A DNA stretch of 8,216 nucleotides from Betaproteobacteria bacterium (lineage in GTDB: Bacteria > Pseudomonadota > Gammaproteobacteria > Burkholderiales > SG8-39). The notes beneath the pieces were generated by a model. That model saw only the letters and a list, made by a program, of their open reading frames with translations. It searched no databases and had not been told where the DNA came from. A program made the position numbers and the translations under genes. Positions 1-8,146 of the stretch are shown here, one piece after another. Location of the stretch: the NCBI GenBank assembly GCA_029865405.1, contig JAOUGZ010000095.1, positions 1 through 8,216 of the forward strand, given 5' to 3'. Position 1 is the stretch's first letter. Every line of letters begins with the position of its first letter.

Positions 1-457
1 CGTCGCCGCTCGATGCTTCGAGCGCACCGCGCAGGCGCCCGGCGAAACCGACCGGATGGCCGCGGCGCGCGCGCCAGAACGGCGCCGCGAGCAGCGCGCC
101 GCGCTCGAGCGCATCGCGCACCGCGGCGATGGTGCTCGGACGCACGAACGGCATGTCGGCGAGCGCCACCAGGTAGCCGTCCGCCTCGCCCGCGGCGCGC
201 GCGGCGCAGGCGAGGCTCGCGCCCATGCCCTCGGCGGCGCGCGCGCACACCACGACCTCGCAGCCCTCGGCCTCGAGGGCGCGCGCAATGTCCTTATTGT
301 CCGGCCGCACCGCGGCGACGACGCGCGGGATTTCCTTCAGCAGGTGGCGCGCCGACTGCACGGCGATCACCACGCCATGCGGCAGCGGGTGCTGCAGCTT
401 GTCGGAACCGAAGCGCGTTGCGGAGCCTGCTGCGAGGAGCAGGCCGACGAACTTCAA
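1..457 (-). CDS. mocA: MobA/MocA-like molybdenum cofactor nucleotidyltransferase (partial, C-terminus beyond left edge)
   Basis: Predicted to transfer CMP from CTP onto molybdopterin, giving the cytosine dinucleotide cofactor used by CODH/xanthine-oxidase-family hydroxylases (cytoplasmic). 152 residues are visible of a family usually near 190-200, so the C-terminus is cut by the window. The N-terminus has the nucleotide-binding signature LLLAAGSATRFGSDK (residues 6-20), and VALADMPF (97-104) matches the second conserved metal/nucleotide motif; GHPVGF (133-138) fits the family loop. The start is TTG at 457-455: an in-frame TGA lies four codons upstream and this start puts the family motif at the usual distance. 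The TTG overlaps the TGA stop of the upstream coxI-like gene in TTGA, implying translational coupling. CTP preference (MocA) over GTP (MobA) is inferred from the neighbouring hydroxylase, not read from the sequence. Family assignment is firm, nucleotide specificity less so. Confidence 0.85.
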   Translation of the reverse strand, partial: MKFVGLLLAAGSATRFGSDKLQHPLPHGVVIAVQSARHLLKEIPRVVAAVRPDNKDIARALEAEGCEVVVCARAAEGMGASLACAARAAGEADGYLVALADMPFVRPSTIAAVRDALERGALLAAPFWRARRGHPVGFAGRLRGALEASSGD

Positions 458-1461
458 GTCTTGACCTCACACGCTGAAGGATCGAAGCGCGCGTCCTTTT
501 TCGCCGCCCAGCTCGGCTCGGCGACGCCGTGGCGCACCGCGGTCATCTCGGCGATGATCGCCACCGCGATCTCGGGCGGCGTCTTCGAGCCGATGTACAG
601 GCCCACCGGGCCGCGCAGGCGCGCGATCTCGGCCGCCGAGAGGTCGAACTCCAGCAGGCGCTTGCGCCGCGCGTCGTTGTTCTTCTTCGAGCCGATGGCG
701 CCGACATAGAACGCCGCCGACTTCAGCGCTTCCATCAGCGCCAGGTCGTCGATCTTGGGATCGTGCGTGAGCGCCACCACCGCGCTGTGGCCGTCGAGGT
801 TGAGTGCGGCGATGACATCGTCGGGCATGCGCCGCTCGAGCGCGATGCCGGCGACGTTCCAGCCGCTCGCGTACTCCTCGCGCGGCTCGATCACGCTCAC
901 GTGGTAGTCGAGCATGCGCGCCATTTCCGCGAGGTACTGCGTGAGCTGCCCGGCGCCGATCAGGATCAGGCGCCAGCGCGGCCCATGCACCGTAGCGAGC
1001 GTCTGGCCGTCGAACTCGAGCGCGTCCTGCCACTGGCCGGGCTCGAGGGTGGCGCGGCCGGTCTTCATGTCGAGGCGGCGCTTCACCAGCTGCTGCTTCG
1101 AAATGGTGTCCAGCAGCTCGGCGACGCCGCTCGACTCGCCGAGGGGTTCGAGCACCACCTGCAGCGTGCCGCCGCAGGGCAGGCCCCAGCGTGTCGCCTC
1201 CTCGTTGGTGACGCCGTAGGTGACGAGCTGCGGCGCATCCTTCGCCAGCGACTTGGCGCGTACCTTCTCGATCAGGTCGTCCTCGACGCAGCCGCCCGAT
1301 ACCGAGCCGACCACCTGGCCGTCGTCGCGCACCGCCACCAGGGCGCCCACCGGGCGCGGGGCCGAGCCCCAGGTCTTGACGATGGTGCCGAGCGTGACGC
1401 GGTGCCCGGCTTTGCGCCACGCTTCGGCGCTGCGCAGCACTTCGATGTCGACGGAGTCCAT
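454..1461 (-). CDS. coxI: XdhC/CoxI-family molybdenum cofactor maturation protein
   Basis: A 335-residue cytoplasmic protein of the XdhC/CoxI family. These bind the molybdenum cofactor and promote its sulfuration and insertion into xanthine-dehydrogenase-type enzymes. The N-terminal XdhC_CoxI domain shows GSAPRPVGA (32-40), GSVSGGCVE (52-60, with Cys58) and LPCGGTLQ (94-101, with Cys96). The C-terminal Rossmann-like XdhC_C domain begins near LILIGAGQL (165-173) and continues with the conserved VVALTHDPK and YVGAIGSKKN segments. Full two-domain length fits CoxI (about 330 residues) better than the shorter CoxF of Oligotropha, so coxI is used; the two are paralogues and naming is soft. It is divergent from coxSLM and heads a two-gene unit with the mocA-like gene. 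ATG at 1461 is the natural start; the only purine-rich stretch (GGGAG) is 13 nt upstream, far for a ribosome site, while TAAGAT lies 7 nt before the ATG and could be a -10 box of a leaderless message. Confidence 0.9.
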   Translation of the reverse strand: MDSVDIEVLRSAEAWRKAGHRVTLGTIVKTWGSAPRPVGALVAVRDDGQVVGSVSGGCVEDDLIEKVRAKSLAKDAPQLVTYGVTNEEATRWGLPCGGTLQVVLEPLGESSGVAELLDTISKQQLVKRRLDMKTGRATLEPGQWQDALEFDGQTLATVHGPRWRLILIGAGQLTQYLAEMARMLDYHVSVIEPREEYASGWNVAGIALERRMPDDVIAALNLDGHSAVVALTHDPKIDDLALMEALKSAAFYVGAIGSKKNNDARRKRLLEFDLSAAEIARLRGPVGLYIGSKTPPEIAVAIIAEMTAVRHGVAEPSWAAKKDARFDPSACEVKT

Positions 1462-1468
1462 GGGGCGA

Positions 1469-1474
1469 ATCTTA
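1469..1474 (-). promoter_or_regulatory. Possible -10 box for the coxI-mocA unit
   Basis: On the minus strand TAAGAT (4 of 6 to TATAAT) stands 7 nt before the ATG of the coxI-like gene, so transcription would start at or next to the start codon. No good -35 lies at 16-18 nt; TTGCGC is at 19 nt. It parallels the arrangement before coxD at 5286. Weak evidence. Confidence 0.25.
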
Positions 1475-1488
1475 CTCCCGCGAAACTA

Positions 1489-1499
1489 TTGCGGCGCAA
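1489..1499. promoter_or_regulatory. Small palindrome in the divergent promoter region, possible operator
   Basis: TTGCG-G-CGCAA is a perfect 5+1+5 inverted repeat ending three bases before the predicted -35 of the coxS promoter, centred near -43 from the expected start site. It contains T-N11-A spacings (1489/1501 and 1487/1499), the loose signature of LysR-type regulator sites. Its place between divergent transcripts suits a shared regulator, but no regulator gene is in the window and an 11-bp palindrome in GC-rich DNA can occur by chance. Confidence 0.3.
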
Positions 1500-1501
1500 C
1501 A

Positions 1502-1530
1502 TTGATCCGTGCGGCGCGCTTGGCTAGGAT
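1502..1530 (+). promoter_or_regulatory. Sigma70-type promoter for coxSLM
   Basis: TTGATC (1502-1507) and TAGGAT (1525-1530) are separated by exactly 17 nt, each matching 4 of 6 consensus bases. Transcription would begin near 1537, leaving about 38 nt of leader before the coxS ATG at 1575 that holds the strong ribosome site. It is the best sigma70-like pair found in the 113-bp divergent gap. Confidence 0.55.
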
Positions 1531-1563
1531 TGCCGTCCCGCCCGAATCGCATCAGCGAAATCC

Positions 1564-1570
1564 AAGGAGG
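1564..1570 (+). promoter_or_regulatory. Strong ribosome binding site that fixes the coxS start
   Basis: AAGGAGG is a near-perfect Shine-Dalgarno sequence 4 nt before ATG at 1575. The same frame stays open upstream to a GTG at 1509, but that extension would add 22 residues foreign to the family and would lie inside the predicted promoter, so 1575 is the start. Confidence 0.85.
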
Positions 1571-1574
1571 CCGA

Positions 1575-2054
1575 ATGGCAGTCAAGGTATCCATGAAGGT
1601 CAACGGCAAGGCCGTCTCCGCGGAGGTCGAGGCGCGTACGCTCCTCGTCACCTTCATCCGCGAGGAGCTGCGCCTCACGGGCACGCACGTCGGCTGCGAC
1701 ACGGCGCAGTGCGGCGCCTGCACGGTGAGCATGAACGGCAAGGCGGTGAAAGCCTGCTCGATGCTCGTCATGCAGGCCGAAGGCGCGGACATCATGACCA
1801 TCGAGGGCCTGGCCAGGGCCGACGGCACGCTGCACCCGATGCAGGCGGCGTTCAAGGAGCACCATGGCCTGCAGTGCGGCTTCTGCACCCCGGGCATGGT
1901 GATGAACGCGGTCGATTTCGCCAAGCGCCATCCGAATGCGAGCGAGCAGGACGTGCGCGAGGCGCTCGAGGGCAACCTGTGCCGCTGCACCGGCTACCAC
2001 AACATCGTCAAGTCCATCGTCGCCGGGTCCAAGTCCATGGCGGCGGGCAAGTAA
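1575..2054 (+). CDS. coxS: CODH-type hydroxylase small subunit, two [2Fe-2S] clusters
   Basis: A 159-residue iron-sulfur subunit that passes electrons from the molybdenum centre of CoxL to the FAD of CoxM. The N-terminal ferredoxin-like domain has the plant-type cluster ligands C41, C46, C49 and C61 (C-x4-C-x2-C-x11-C). The C-terminal helical domain has C101, C104, C136 and C138 (QCGFC ... CRC) for the second cluster; Q100 next to C101 is the residue that contacts the pterin cofactor in relatives. Length is normal for the family (about 155-165). No signal peptide, so cytoplasmic. It is first in an S-L-M operon, the order typical of form II (BMS-type) CODH clusters; form I clusters run M-S-L. 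The coxL start follows 13 nt after the stop. Alone it could equally be the Fe-S subunit of another xanthine-oxidase-family enzyme; the neighbours decide the name. Confidence 0.95.
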   Translation: MAVKVSMKVNGKAVSAEVEARTLLVTFIREELRLTGTHVGCDTAQCGACTVSMNGKAVKACSMLVMQAEGADIMTIEGLARADGTLHPMQAAFKEHHGLQCGFCTPGMVMNAVDFAKRHPNASEQDVREALEGNLCRCTGYHNIVKSIVAGSKSMAAGK

Positions 2055-2055
2055 A

Positions 2056-2061
2056 AAGGAG
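2056..2061 (+). promoter_or_regulatory. Ribosome binding site deciding the coxL start
   Basis: AAGGAG lies just after the coxS stop and 6 nt before ATG at 2068. The coxL frame is open upstream into coxS as far as 1936, but that extra stretch is arginine/serine-rich out-of-frame coxS sequence; ATG 2068 followed by [15 protein letters not shown] is the expected family N-terminus. Confidence 0.85.
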
Positions 2062-2067
2062 CTCCCC

Positions 2068-4420
<2,353 letters not shown>

Positions 4421-4422
<2 letters not shown>

Positions 4423-4425
4423 GGA
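4421..4425 (+). promoter_or_regulatory. Ribosome binding site of coxM overlapping the coxL stop
   Basis: AAGGA shares two bases with the TAA stop of coxL and sits 7 nt before ATG at 4433, so termination of coxL and initiation of coxM are physically linked. This fits stoichiometric production of the subunits. Confidence 0.7.
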
Positions 4426-4432
4426 AACCCCC

Positions 4433-5230
4433 ATGCACGCATTCAACTACCACCGCCCAATGAACGTGAACGACGCCGCGGCGCTCGCGGCCAAGAGCGC
4501 GGACGCGAAAGTCCTCGCCGGCGGCCAGTCGCTGGTGCAGGCGATGAAGCTGCGCCTTGCCGCGCCCACCGACATCATCGACCTCGGCATGATCAAGGAC
4601 CTGGCCGGCATCAAGGTCGACGCGAAGGCCGTGACGGTCGGCGCGATGGCGCGCCACGCCGAAGTGGCGGGCTCGACCGACGTGAAGAAGGCGATCCCCG
4701 CGCTCGCCGCGCTCGCCGCCGTGATCGGCGACCGCCAGGTGAGGAACATGGGCACGCTCGGCGGCGCGCTCGCCAACAGCGACCCGGCGGCCGACTACCC
4801 GGCGGCGGTGCTCGCGCTCAACGCCACCATCACCACCACCAAGGGCACGCACGCAGCCGACAAGTTCTTCAAGGGCCTGTACGAAACGGCGCTCAAGCCC
4901 GGCGAGATCATCACCTCGGTCAGCTTTCCGATCCCGAAGCGTGCCGCGTACATGAAATTCAAGAACCCGGCCTCGCGCTTCGCCATCGTCGGCGTATTCG
5001 TCGCGGACACGGGCAACGGCGTGCGCGTTGCGGTGACCGGGGCGGGACCGTGCGCGCTGCGCCTGGCGGAAATGGAGAAGGCGCTCGCCGCCAAGTTCGC
5101 CCCCGAGTCGGTGGCCAACCTCAAGGTGAAGGCCGACGGCCTGAACAGCGACCTGCACGCCTCGGCCGAATACCGCGCGCATCTCATCACGGTGATGGCC
5201 AAGCGCGCGGTCGCGGCGGCGCTGAAGTAG
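4433..5230 (+). CDS. coxM: CODH-type hydroxylase medium subunit, FAD-binding
   Basis: A 265-residue flavoprotein subunit of the FAD_binding_5 / CODH C-terminal domain type. It takes electrons from the Fe-S clusters of CoxS and hands them to the acceptor. The two FAD pyrophosphate motifs are clear: AGGQSL (29-34) and TLGG (108-111, in NMGTLGGALANSDPAADYP). The C-terminal half (from about residue 165) includes KFKNPASRFAIVG, matching the conserved CO_deh_flav_C segment. Length is slightly short of Oligotropha CoxM (about 288) but ordinary for form II relatives. Cytoplasmic, no signal peptide. It is last in S-L-M; an intrinsic terminator starts 27 nt after its stop. No sign of frameshift or missing motif. 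Confidence 0.95.
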   Translation: MHAFNYHRPMNVNDAAALAAKSADAKVLAGGQSLVQAMKLRLAAPTDIIDLGMIKDLAGIKVDAKAVTVGAMARHAEVAGSTDVKKAIPALAALAAVIGDRQVRNMGTLGGALANSDPAADYPAAVLALNATITTTKGTHAADKFFKGLYETALKPGEIITSVSFPIPKRAAYMKFKNPASRFAIVGVFVADTGNGVRVAVTGAGPCALRLAEMEKALAAKFAPESVANLKVKADGLNSDLHASAEYRAHLITVMAKRAVAAALK

Positions 5231-5234
5231 CGCA

Positions 5235-5246
5235 GCCTCGCGAGGC
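5235..5246. repeat. 12-bp perfect palindrome after coxM
   Basis: GCCTCGCGAGGC is a perfect palindrome without spacer, starting 4 nt after the coxM stop and 11 nt before the terminator stem. It could be a protein-binding site for the downstream coxD promoter or a minor structure at the 3' end of the coxSLM message. Function unknown. Confidence 0.45.
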
Positions 5247-5257
5247 GCCCTGCGAAT

Positions 5258-5280
5258 GGCCCGCTGCGGCGGGCCGTTTT
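5258..5280 (+). terminator. Intrinsic terminator after coxM
   Basis: GGCCCGC (5258-5264) and GCGGGCC (5269-5275) form a perfect 7-bp GC stem around the 4-nt loop TGCG, followed by GTTTT and a pyrimidine-rich tail CCTCTT. This is a textbook Rho-independent terminator placed between the structural genes (S, L, M) and the maturation genes (D, E, G). It predicts a strong drop in transcript level after coxM. Confidence 0.8.
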
Positions 5281-5285
5281 CCTCT

Positions 5286-5291
5286 TAGAAT
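5286..5291 (+). promoter_or_regulatory. Likely -10 box for coxD, possibly a leaderless transcript
   Basis: TAGAAT (5 of 6 to TATAAT) lies 6 nt before ATG at 5298. Initiation 7 nt after the box would fall on the A of the start codon. No Shine-Dalgarno sequence can be seen before the ATG, which agrees with a leaderless message. The -35 region would fall within the terminator stem and shows no consensus, so the promoter is weak or activator-dependent. Confidence 0.5.
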
Positions 5292-5297
5292 CGGTGC

Positions 5298-6206
5298 ATG
5301 CAGCCGCCGAAGTCCATCGACGACACCCAGAAGCTGCTCGCTTCCGCCGACTACGTCGCCGACCGCAGCCTCGCCACCGCGCTTTTCCTGTCGCTCGCCC
5401 TGCAGCGGCCGCTGTTTCTCGAGGGCGAGGCCGGCACCGGCAAGACCGAGATCGCCAAGGTGGTGGCGCAGGCGCTCGGCCGCGAGCTCATCCGCCTGCA
5501 GTGCTACGAGGGCCTGGACATCGCCCAGGCGGCCTACGAATGGAACTACCCGCGGCAGATGATCGAGATCCGCCTCGCCGAGGCCGCGGGCGAGAAATCG
5601 CGCGACAAGATGTCGCACGACATCTTCGATGCGCGCTTTCTCATCAAGCGGCCGCTGGCGCTGGCGCTGGAAGGCAAGAAGGGCGCCGCGCCGGTGCTGC
5701 TGATCGACGAGCTCGACCGCACCGACGAGCCTTTCGAGGCCTACCTGCTCGAAGTGCTCTCCGACTGGCAGATCTCCGTGCCCGAGATCGGCACCCTGCG
5801 CGCCGCCGAGCCGCCGATCGTCGTCATCACCTCCAACCGCACGCGCGAGATCCACGACGCGGTGAAGCGCCGCTGCTTCTACCACTGGGTGGACTACCCG
5901 GACGCGCGGCGCGAGCTCGAGATCCTGAAGAAAAAGGCGCCCAACGCCTCGGCCGCGCTGTCGCGCGAGGTGGTGGCGTTCGTGCAGCGCCTGCGCGGCG
6001 TGGACCTGTTCAAGCTGCCCGGGGTCGCGGAGACCATCGACTGGGCCAACTGTCTCACGGCGCTCGATCGCATCGCCCTCGATCCCGAGACCGTGAACAA
6101 CACCCTCGGCGTGCTCCTCAAGTACCAGGACGATATCGAGAAGATCTCCGGCGAAGAAGCTGCGCGCCTGGTCGGCGAGGCGAAGAGCGCCGCAGCCGCG
6201 GCCTAG
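5298..6206 (+). CDS. coxD: CoxD, MoxR-type AAA+ ATPase
   Basis: A 302-residue AAA+ ATPase of the MoxR group that, with CoxE, remodels the apo-hydroxylase during active-site maturation; in Oligotropha CoxD is needed for building the [CuSMoO2] centre. Walker A is GEAGTGKT (43-50), Walker B VLLIDELD (133-140), sensor 1 is at TSN (178-180) and the arginine-finger region is KRRCFYHW (190-197). All catalytic residues are present and length is normal (about 290-300). Cytoplasmic. It opens the second transcription unit behind the terminator at 5258 and its stop TAG abuts the coxE ATG with no spacer. ATG 5298 gives the expected family N-terminus (about 42 residues before Walker A) but lacks a ribosome site. 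As the partner CoxL lacks the copper-binding cysteine, the role here may be sulfuration or general activation and not copper insertion (inference). Confidence 0.92.
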   Translation: MQPPKSIDDTQKLLASADYVADRSLATALFLSLALQRPLFLEGEAGTGKTEIAKVVAQALGRELIRLQCYEGLDIAQAAYEWNYPRQMIEIRLAEAAGEKSRDKMSHDIFDARFLIKRPLALALEGKKGAAPVLLIDELDRTDEPFEAYLLEVLSDWQISVPEIGTLRAAEPPIVVITSNRTREIHDAVKRRCFYHWVDYPDARRELEILKKKAPNASAALSREVVAFVQRLRGVDLFKLPGVAETIDWANCLTALDRIALDPETVNNTLGVLLKYQDDIEKISGEEAARLVGEAKSAAAAA

Positions 6207-7418
6207 ATGCCGCCGCCGCTCGAGCTGCAGGCGGCGCGCGGCAAGCTCGCGGAGAACGTGATGCACTTCGCGCGGCTGCTGCGCGGCGCGGGAATGCGCG
6301 TCGGCCCGGACCGCGTCATCGACACGGTGCGCGCGCTGCAGATTGCAGGCACCGAGCGCCGGGAGGACTGGTACTGGACCATGTCGTCGGTGCTGCTCTC
6401 GCGCGAGGAGCAGCGGCCGATCTTCGACCAGGCATTTCGGCTCTTCTGGCGCGACCCGAAGCTCACCGAGAAGATGATGCAGCTGCTGCTGCCCAAGACC
6501 GAGGGGCGCACGCCCAAGCCCGAGGAGCAGCAGAGCCAGCGCCTCACCGACGCGCTCTTCGGCAAGCCCAAGCCCGAGCAAGAGCGCGAAGAGCAGAAGA
6601 TCGAGCTCGATGCGCGGCTCACCTTCTCCTCGCGCGAGATGCTGCAGCGCATGGATTTCGACACCATGTCCGCGGCGGAGCTCGCCGAGGCGAAGAAGAT
6701 GATGCGCGAGCTGCGCCTGCCGCTGCCGATGGTGCGCACGCGCCGCCAGGCGCCGCACCGGCGCGGCGCGCGGGTGCACCTGCGCGCCACGCTGCGCGAG
6801 TCCCTGCGCGAAGGCGGCGACATCATCCCGCTGGTGCGCGCGCGCCCGATCGTGGTGCATCCGCCGCTGGTGGTGCTGTGCGACATCTCCGGCTCGATGA
6901 ACCCGTACGCGCGCATGTTCCTGCACTTCCTGCACGCCATCACCAACGACCGCGACCGCGTGCACACCTTCGTCTTCGGCACGCGCCTCACCAACGTCAC
7001 GCGCCAGCTGCGCCATCGCGACGTCGACGTCGCCATGGCGCGCGTCGCCGACGCCATCAAGGACTGGTCGGGCGGCACGCGCATCGGTGTCTGCCTGCGC
7101 GAATTCAACTGGCGCTGGGCGCGGCGCGTCCTCGGGCAGAACGCCTGCGTGCTGCTGGTGTCGGACGGCCTCGACCGCGAGGCCGGCGAAGGCCTGGCCG
7201 AGGAGATGGAGCGCCTCGCCATGTCCAGCCGCTACCTGGTGTGGCTCAATCCGCTGCTGCGCTACGAGCGCTTCGAGGCCAAGCCTGCCGGCGTGCGCGC
7301 GATGCTGCCGCATGTAGATTTGTTTCTGCCGGTGCATAATCTGAAAAGCCTGGTCGAGCTGGCGCACACTCTGAGCCGGCCGCTGGCCAGACCCATGGAG
7401 GCAAGCGCATGGAAATGA
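6207..7418 (+). CDS. coxE: CoxE, VWA-domain protein (MIDAS), CoxD partner
   Basis: A 403-residue protein of the CoxE VWA family; such proteins pair with MoxR ATPases as metal-dependent adaptors that hold the client enzyme. The C-terminal von Willebrand A domain (about 215-395) has an intact MIDAS: D226, S228 and S230 (CDISGSM), T291 (SGGT) and D320 (VSDG). The N-terminal part (about 1-130) is alpha-helical in appearance; residues about 100-130 form a charged Lys/Glu/Gln/Pro-rich linker, and 175-205 is arginine-rich. No signal peptide or membrane segment. The ATG follows the coxD TAG directly (TAGATG) with no recognisable ribosome site, so translation probably depends on re-initiation after coxD. 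The last 10 nt overlap the coxG start. Length matches relatives (about 390-410). Confidence 0.92.
   Translation: MPPPLELQAARGKLAENVMHFARLLRGAGMRVGPDRVIDTVRALQIAGTERREDWYWTMSSVLLSREEQRPIFDQAFRLFWRDPKLTEKMMQLLLPKTEGRTPKPEEQQSQRLTDALFGKPKPEQEREEQKIELDARLTFSSREMLQRMDFDTMSAAELAEAKKMMRELRLPLPMVRTRRQAPHRRGARVHLRATLRESLREGGDIIPLVRARPIVVHPPLVVLCDISGSMNPYARMFLHFLHAITNDRDRVHTFVFGTRLTNVTRQLRHRDVDVAMARVADAIKDWSGGTRIGVCLREFNWRWARRVLGQNACVLLVSDGLDREAGEGLAEEMERLAMSSRYLVWLNPLLRYERFEAKPAGVRAMLPHVDLFLPVHNLKSLVELAHTLSRPLARPMEASAWK
7397..7401 (+). promoter_or_regulatory. Ribosome binding site choosing between two coxG starts
   Basis: GGAGG inside the 3' end of coxE lies 7 nt before ATG 7409 and 13 nt before the in-frame ATG 7415. 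The spacing favours 7409, giving MEMSGEER; ATG 7415, which overlaps the coxE stop as ATGA, remains an alternative two residues shorter. Confidence 0.65.
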
Positions 7419-8020
7419 GCGGCGAGGAGCGCATCCCGGCGACACAGGCCGCAACCTGGGCGGCGCTGAACAACCCCGAGATGCTCAAGGCCTGCGTGCC
7501 AGGCTGCGATTCCATCGAGCGCGTGGCGGAGAACGAGTTCCAGGTGCTGATGGTGGCGCGCATCGGACCGGTCAGCGCCAAGTTCAAGGGCAAGCTGGCG
7601 CTCTCGGACCTGCAGCCGCCGAATTCCTACGCCATCGCCTTCGAGGGCCAGGGCGGCGCCGCCGGCTTCGGCAAGGGTTCGGCGCAGGTGCGGCTCGCGC
7701 CCGACGGCGAGGGCACGCTGCTCAGCTACGACGTCAAGGCGAACGTCGGCGGCAAGCTGGCGCAGATCGGCTCGCGCCTGGTGGACGCCGCAGCGAAGAA
7801 GATCTCGAAGGACTTCTTCGCCGCCTTCAACGAGAAGGTGGGCGCGCAGCACGGCGCGGGCGGCGGGGGCGAGGCAGCGCACGAGGAGCACGATGCGCAC
7901 GCCCCTGGCCCGGTGCCTCGCGACCCGGACCTGCCGACCGTCTCCAACGCCTCGCTCGTGTTTCTCGCCGGCGGATCTCTGGTCGTGGCGCTCGTCGCCA
8001 TGATTGCCTTTCTTGGCTGA
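7409..8020 (+). CDS. coxG: CoxG, SRPBCC-domain protein with C-terminal membrane anchor
   Basis: A 203-residue CoxG-family protein. Residues 1 to about 145 form the SRPBCC (START-like, hydrophobic pocket) domain with typical segments such as ALNNPEMLKACVPGC, RIGPVSAKFKGKLAL and LLSYDVKANVGGKLAQIGSRL. A low-complexity Gly/His/Glu/Pro linker follows (about 146-177), then one hydrophobic segment (182-202) ending the protein at FLG, so it looks tail-anchored with the pocket domain in the cytoplasm. CoxG proteins recruit CODH to the cytoplasmic membrane and are linked to electron delivery to quinone; the same role here is inferred. The gene overlaps coxE by 10 nt and is the last clear member of the D-E-G unit. 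SRPBCC proteins bind varied ligands, so the pocket content is not known. No coxF gene lies between coxE and coxG, unlike the Oligotropha order D-E-F-G. Confidence 0.9.
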   Translation: MEMSGEERIPATQAATWAALNNPEMLKACVPGCDSIERVAENEFQVLMVARIGPVSAKFKGKLALSDLQPPNSYAIAFEGQGGAAGFGKGSAQVRLAPDGEGTLLSYDVKANVGGKLAQIGSRLVDAAAKKISKDFFAAFNEKVGAQHGAGGGGEAAHEEHDAHAPGPVPRDPDLPTVSNASLVFLAGGSLVVALVAMIAFLG

Positions 8021-8047
8021 GGCGATCCGCCCATCGGCGGCGCCGCG

Positions 8048-8076
8048 CCGCCCGTCCCGGCCTGCGCGCCGGGCGG
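8048..8076 (+). terminator. GC-rich hairpin after coxG, weak terminator candidate
   Basis: CCGCCCG (8048-8054) pairs perfectly with CGGGCGG (8070-8076); an alternative inner stem CCCGGC (8056-8061) / GCCGGG (8068-8073) has a 6-nt loop. The region after it is AAATAATTCC with no T-run, so it is not a classical intrinsic terminator and may only stall polymerase or protect the 3' end. The 126-bp gap 8021-8146 holds this hairpin and the AT-rich island 8077-8085, and no convincing gene. Confidence 0.35.
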
Positions 8077-8146
8077 AAATAATTCCTCCCCGCCGCACGC
8101 GCTCCTTGCCTACGATGCCCCGGTCGCATAGCGGGGGGACGCAGAC

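Noticed and set aside
529..1527. A plus-strand frame of 332 codons opposite the coxI-like gene
   Set aside because: Low-information His/Arg/Ala-rich translation without ribosome site; the minus-strand frame encodes a clear XdhC-family protein.
1509..1574. A longer coxS starting at GTG 1509
   Set aside because: It would begin within the predicted promoter, add residues absent from the family and ignore the excellent ribosome site at 1564-1570.
1936..2067. A longer coxL starting inside coxS
   Set aside because: The extra 44 residues are out-of-frame coxS sequence; the ribosome site at 2056-2061 and family N-terminus support ATG 2068.
5294..7339. A 681-codon plus-strand frame overlapping coxD and coxE
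   Set aside because: An Arg/Ala-rich off-frame shadow; CoxD and CoxE have complete motifs in their own frames.
5187..7454. A 755-codon open frame on the minus strand opposite coxD and coxE
   Set aside because: Same composition artefact. It covers two well-identified genes and contains no recognisable motif.
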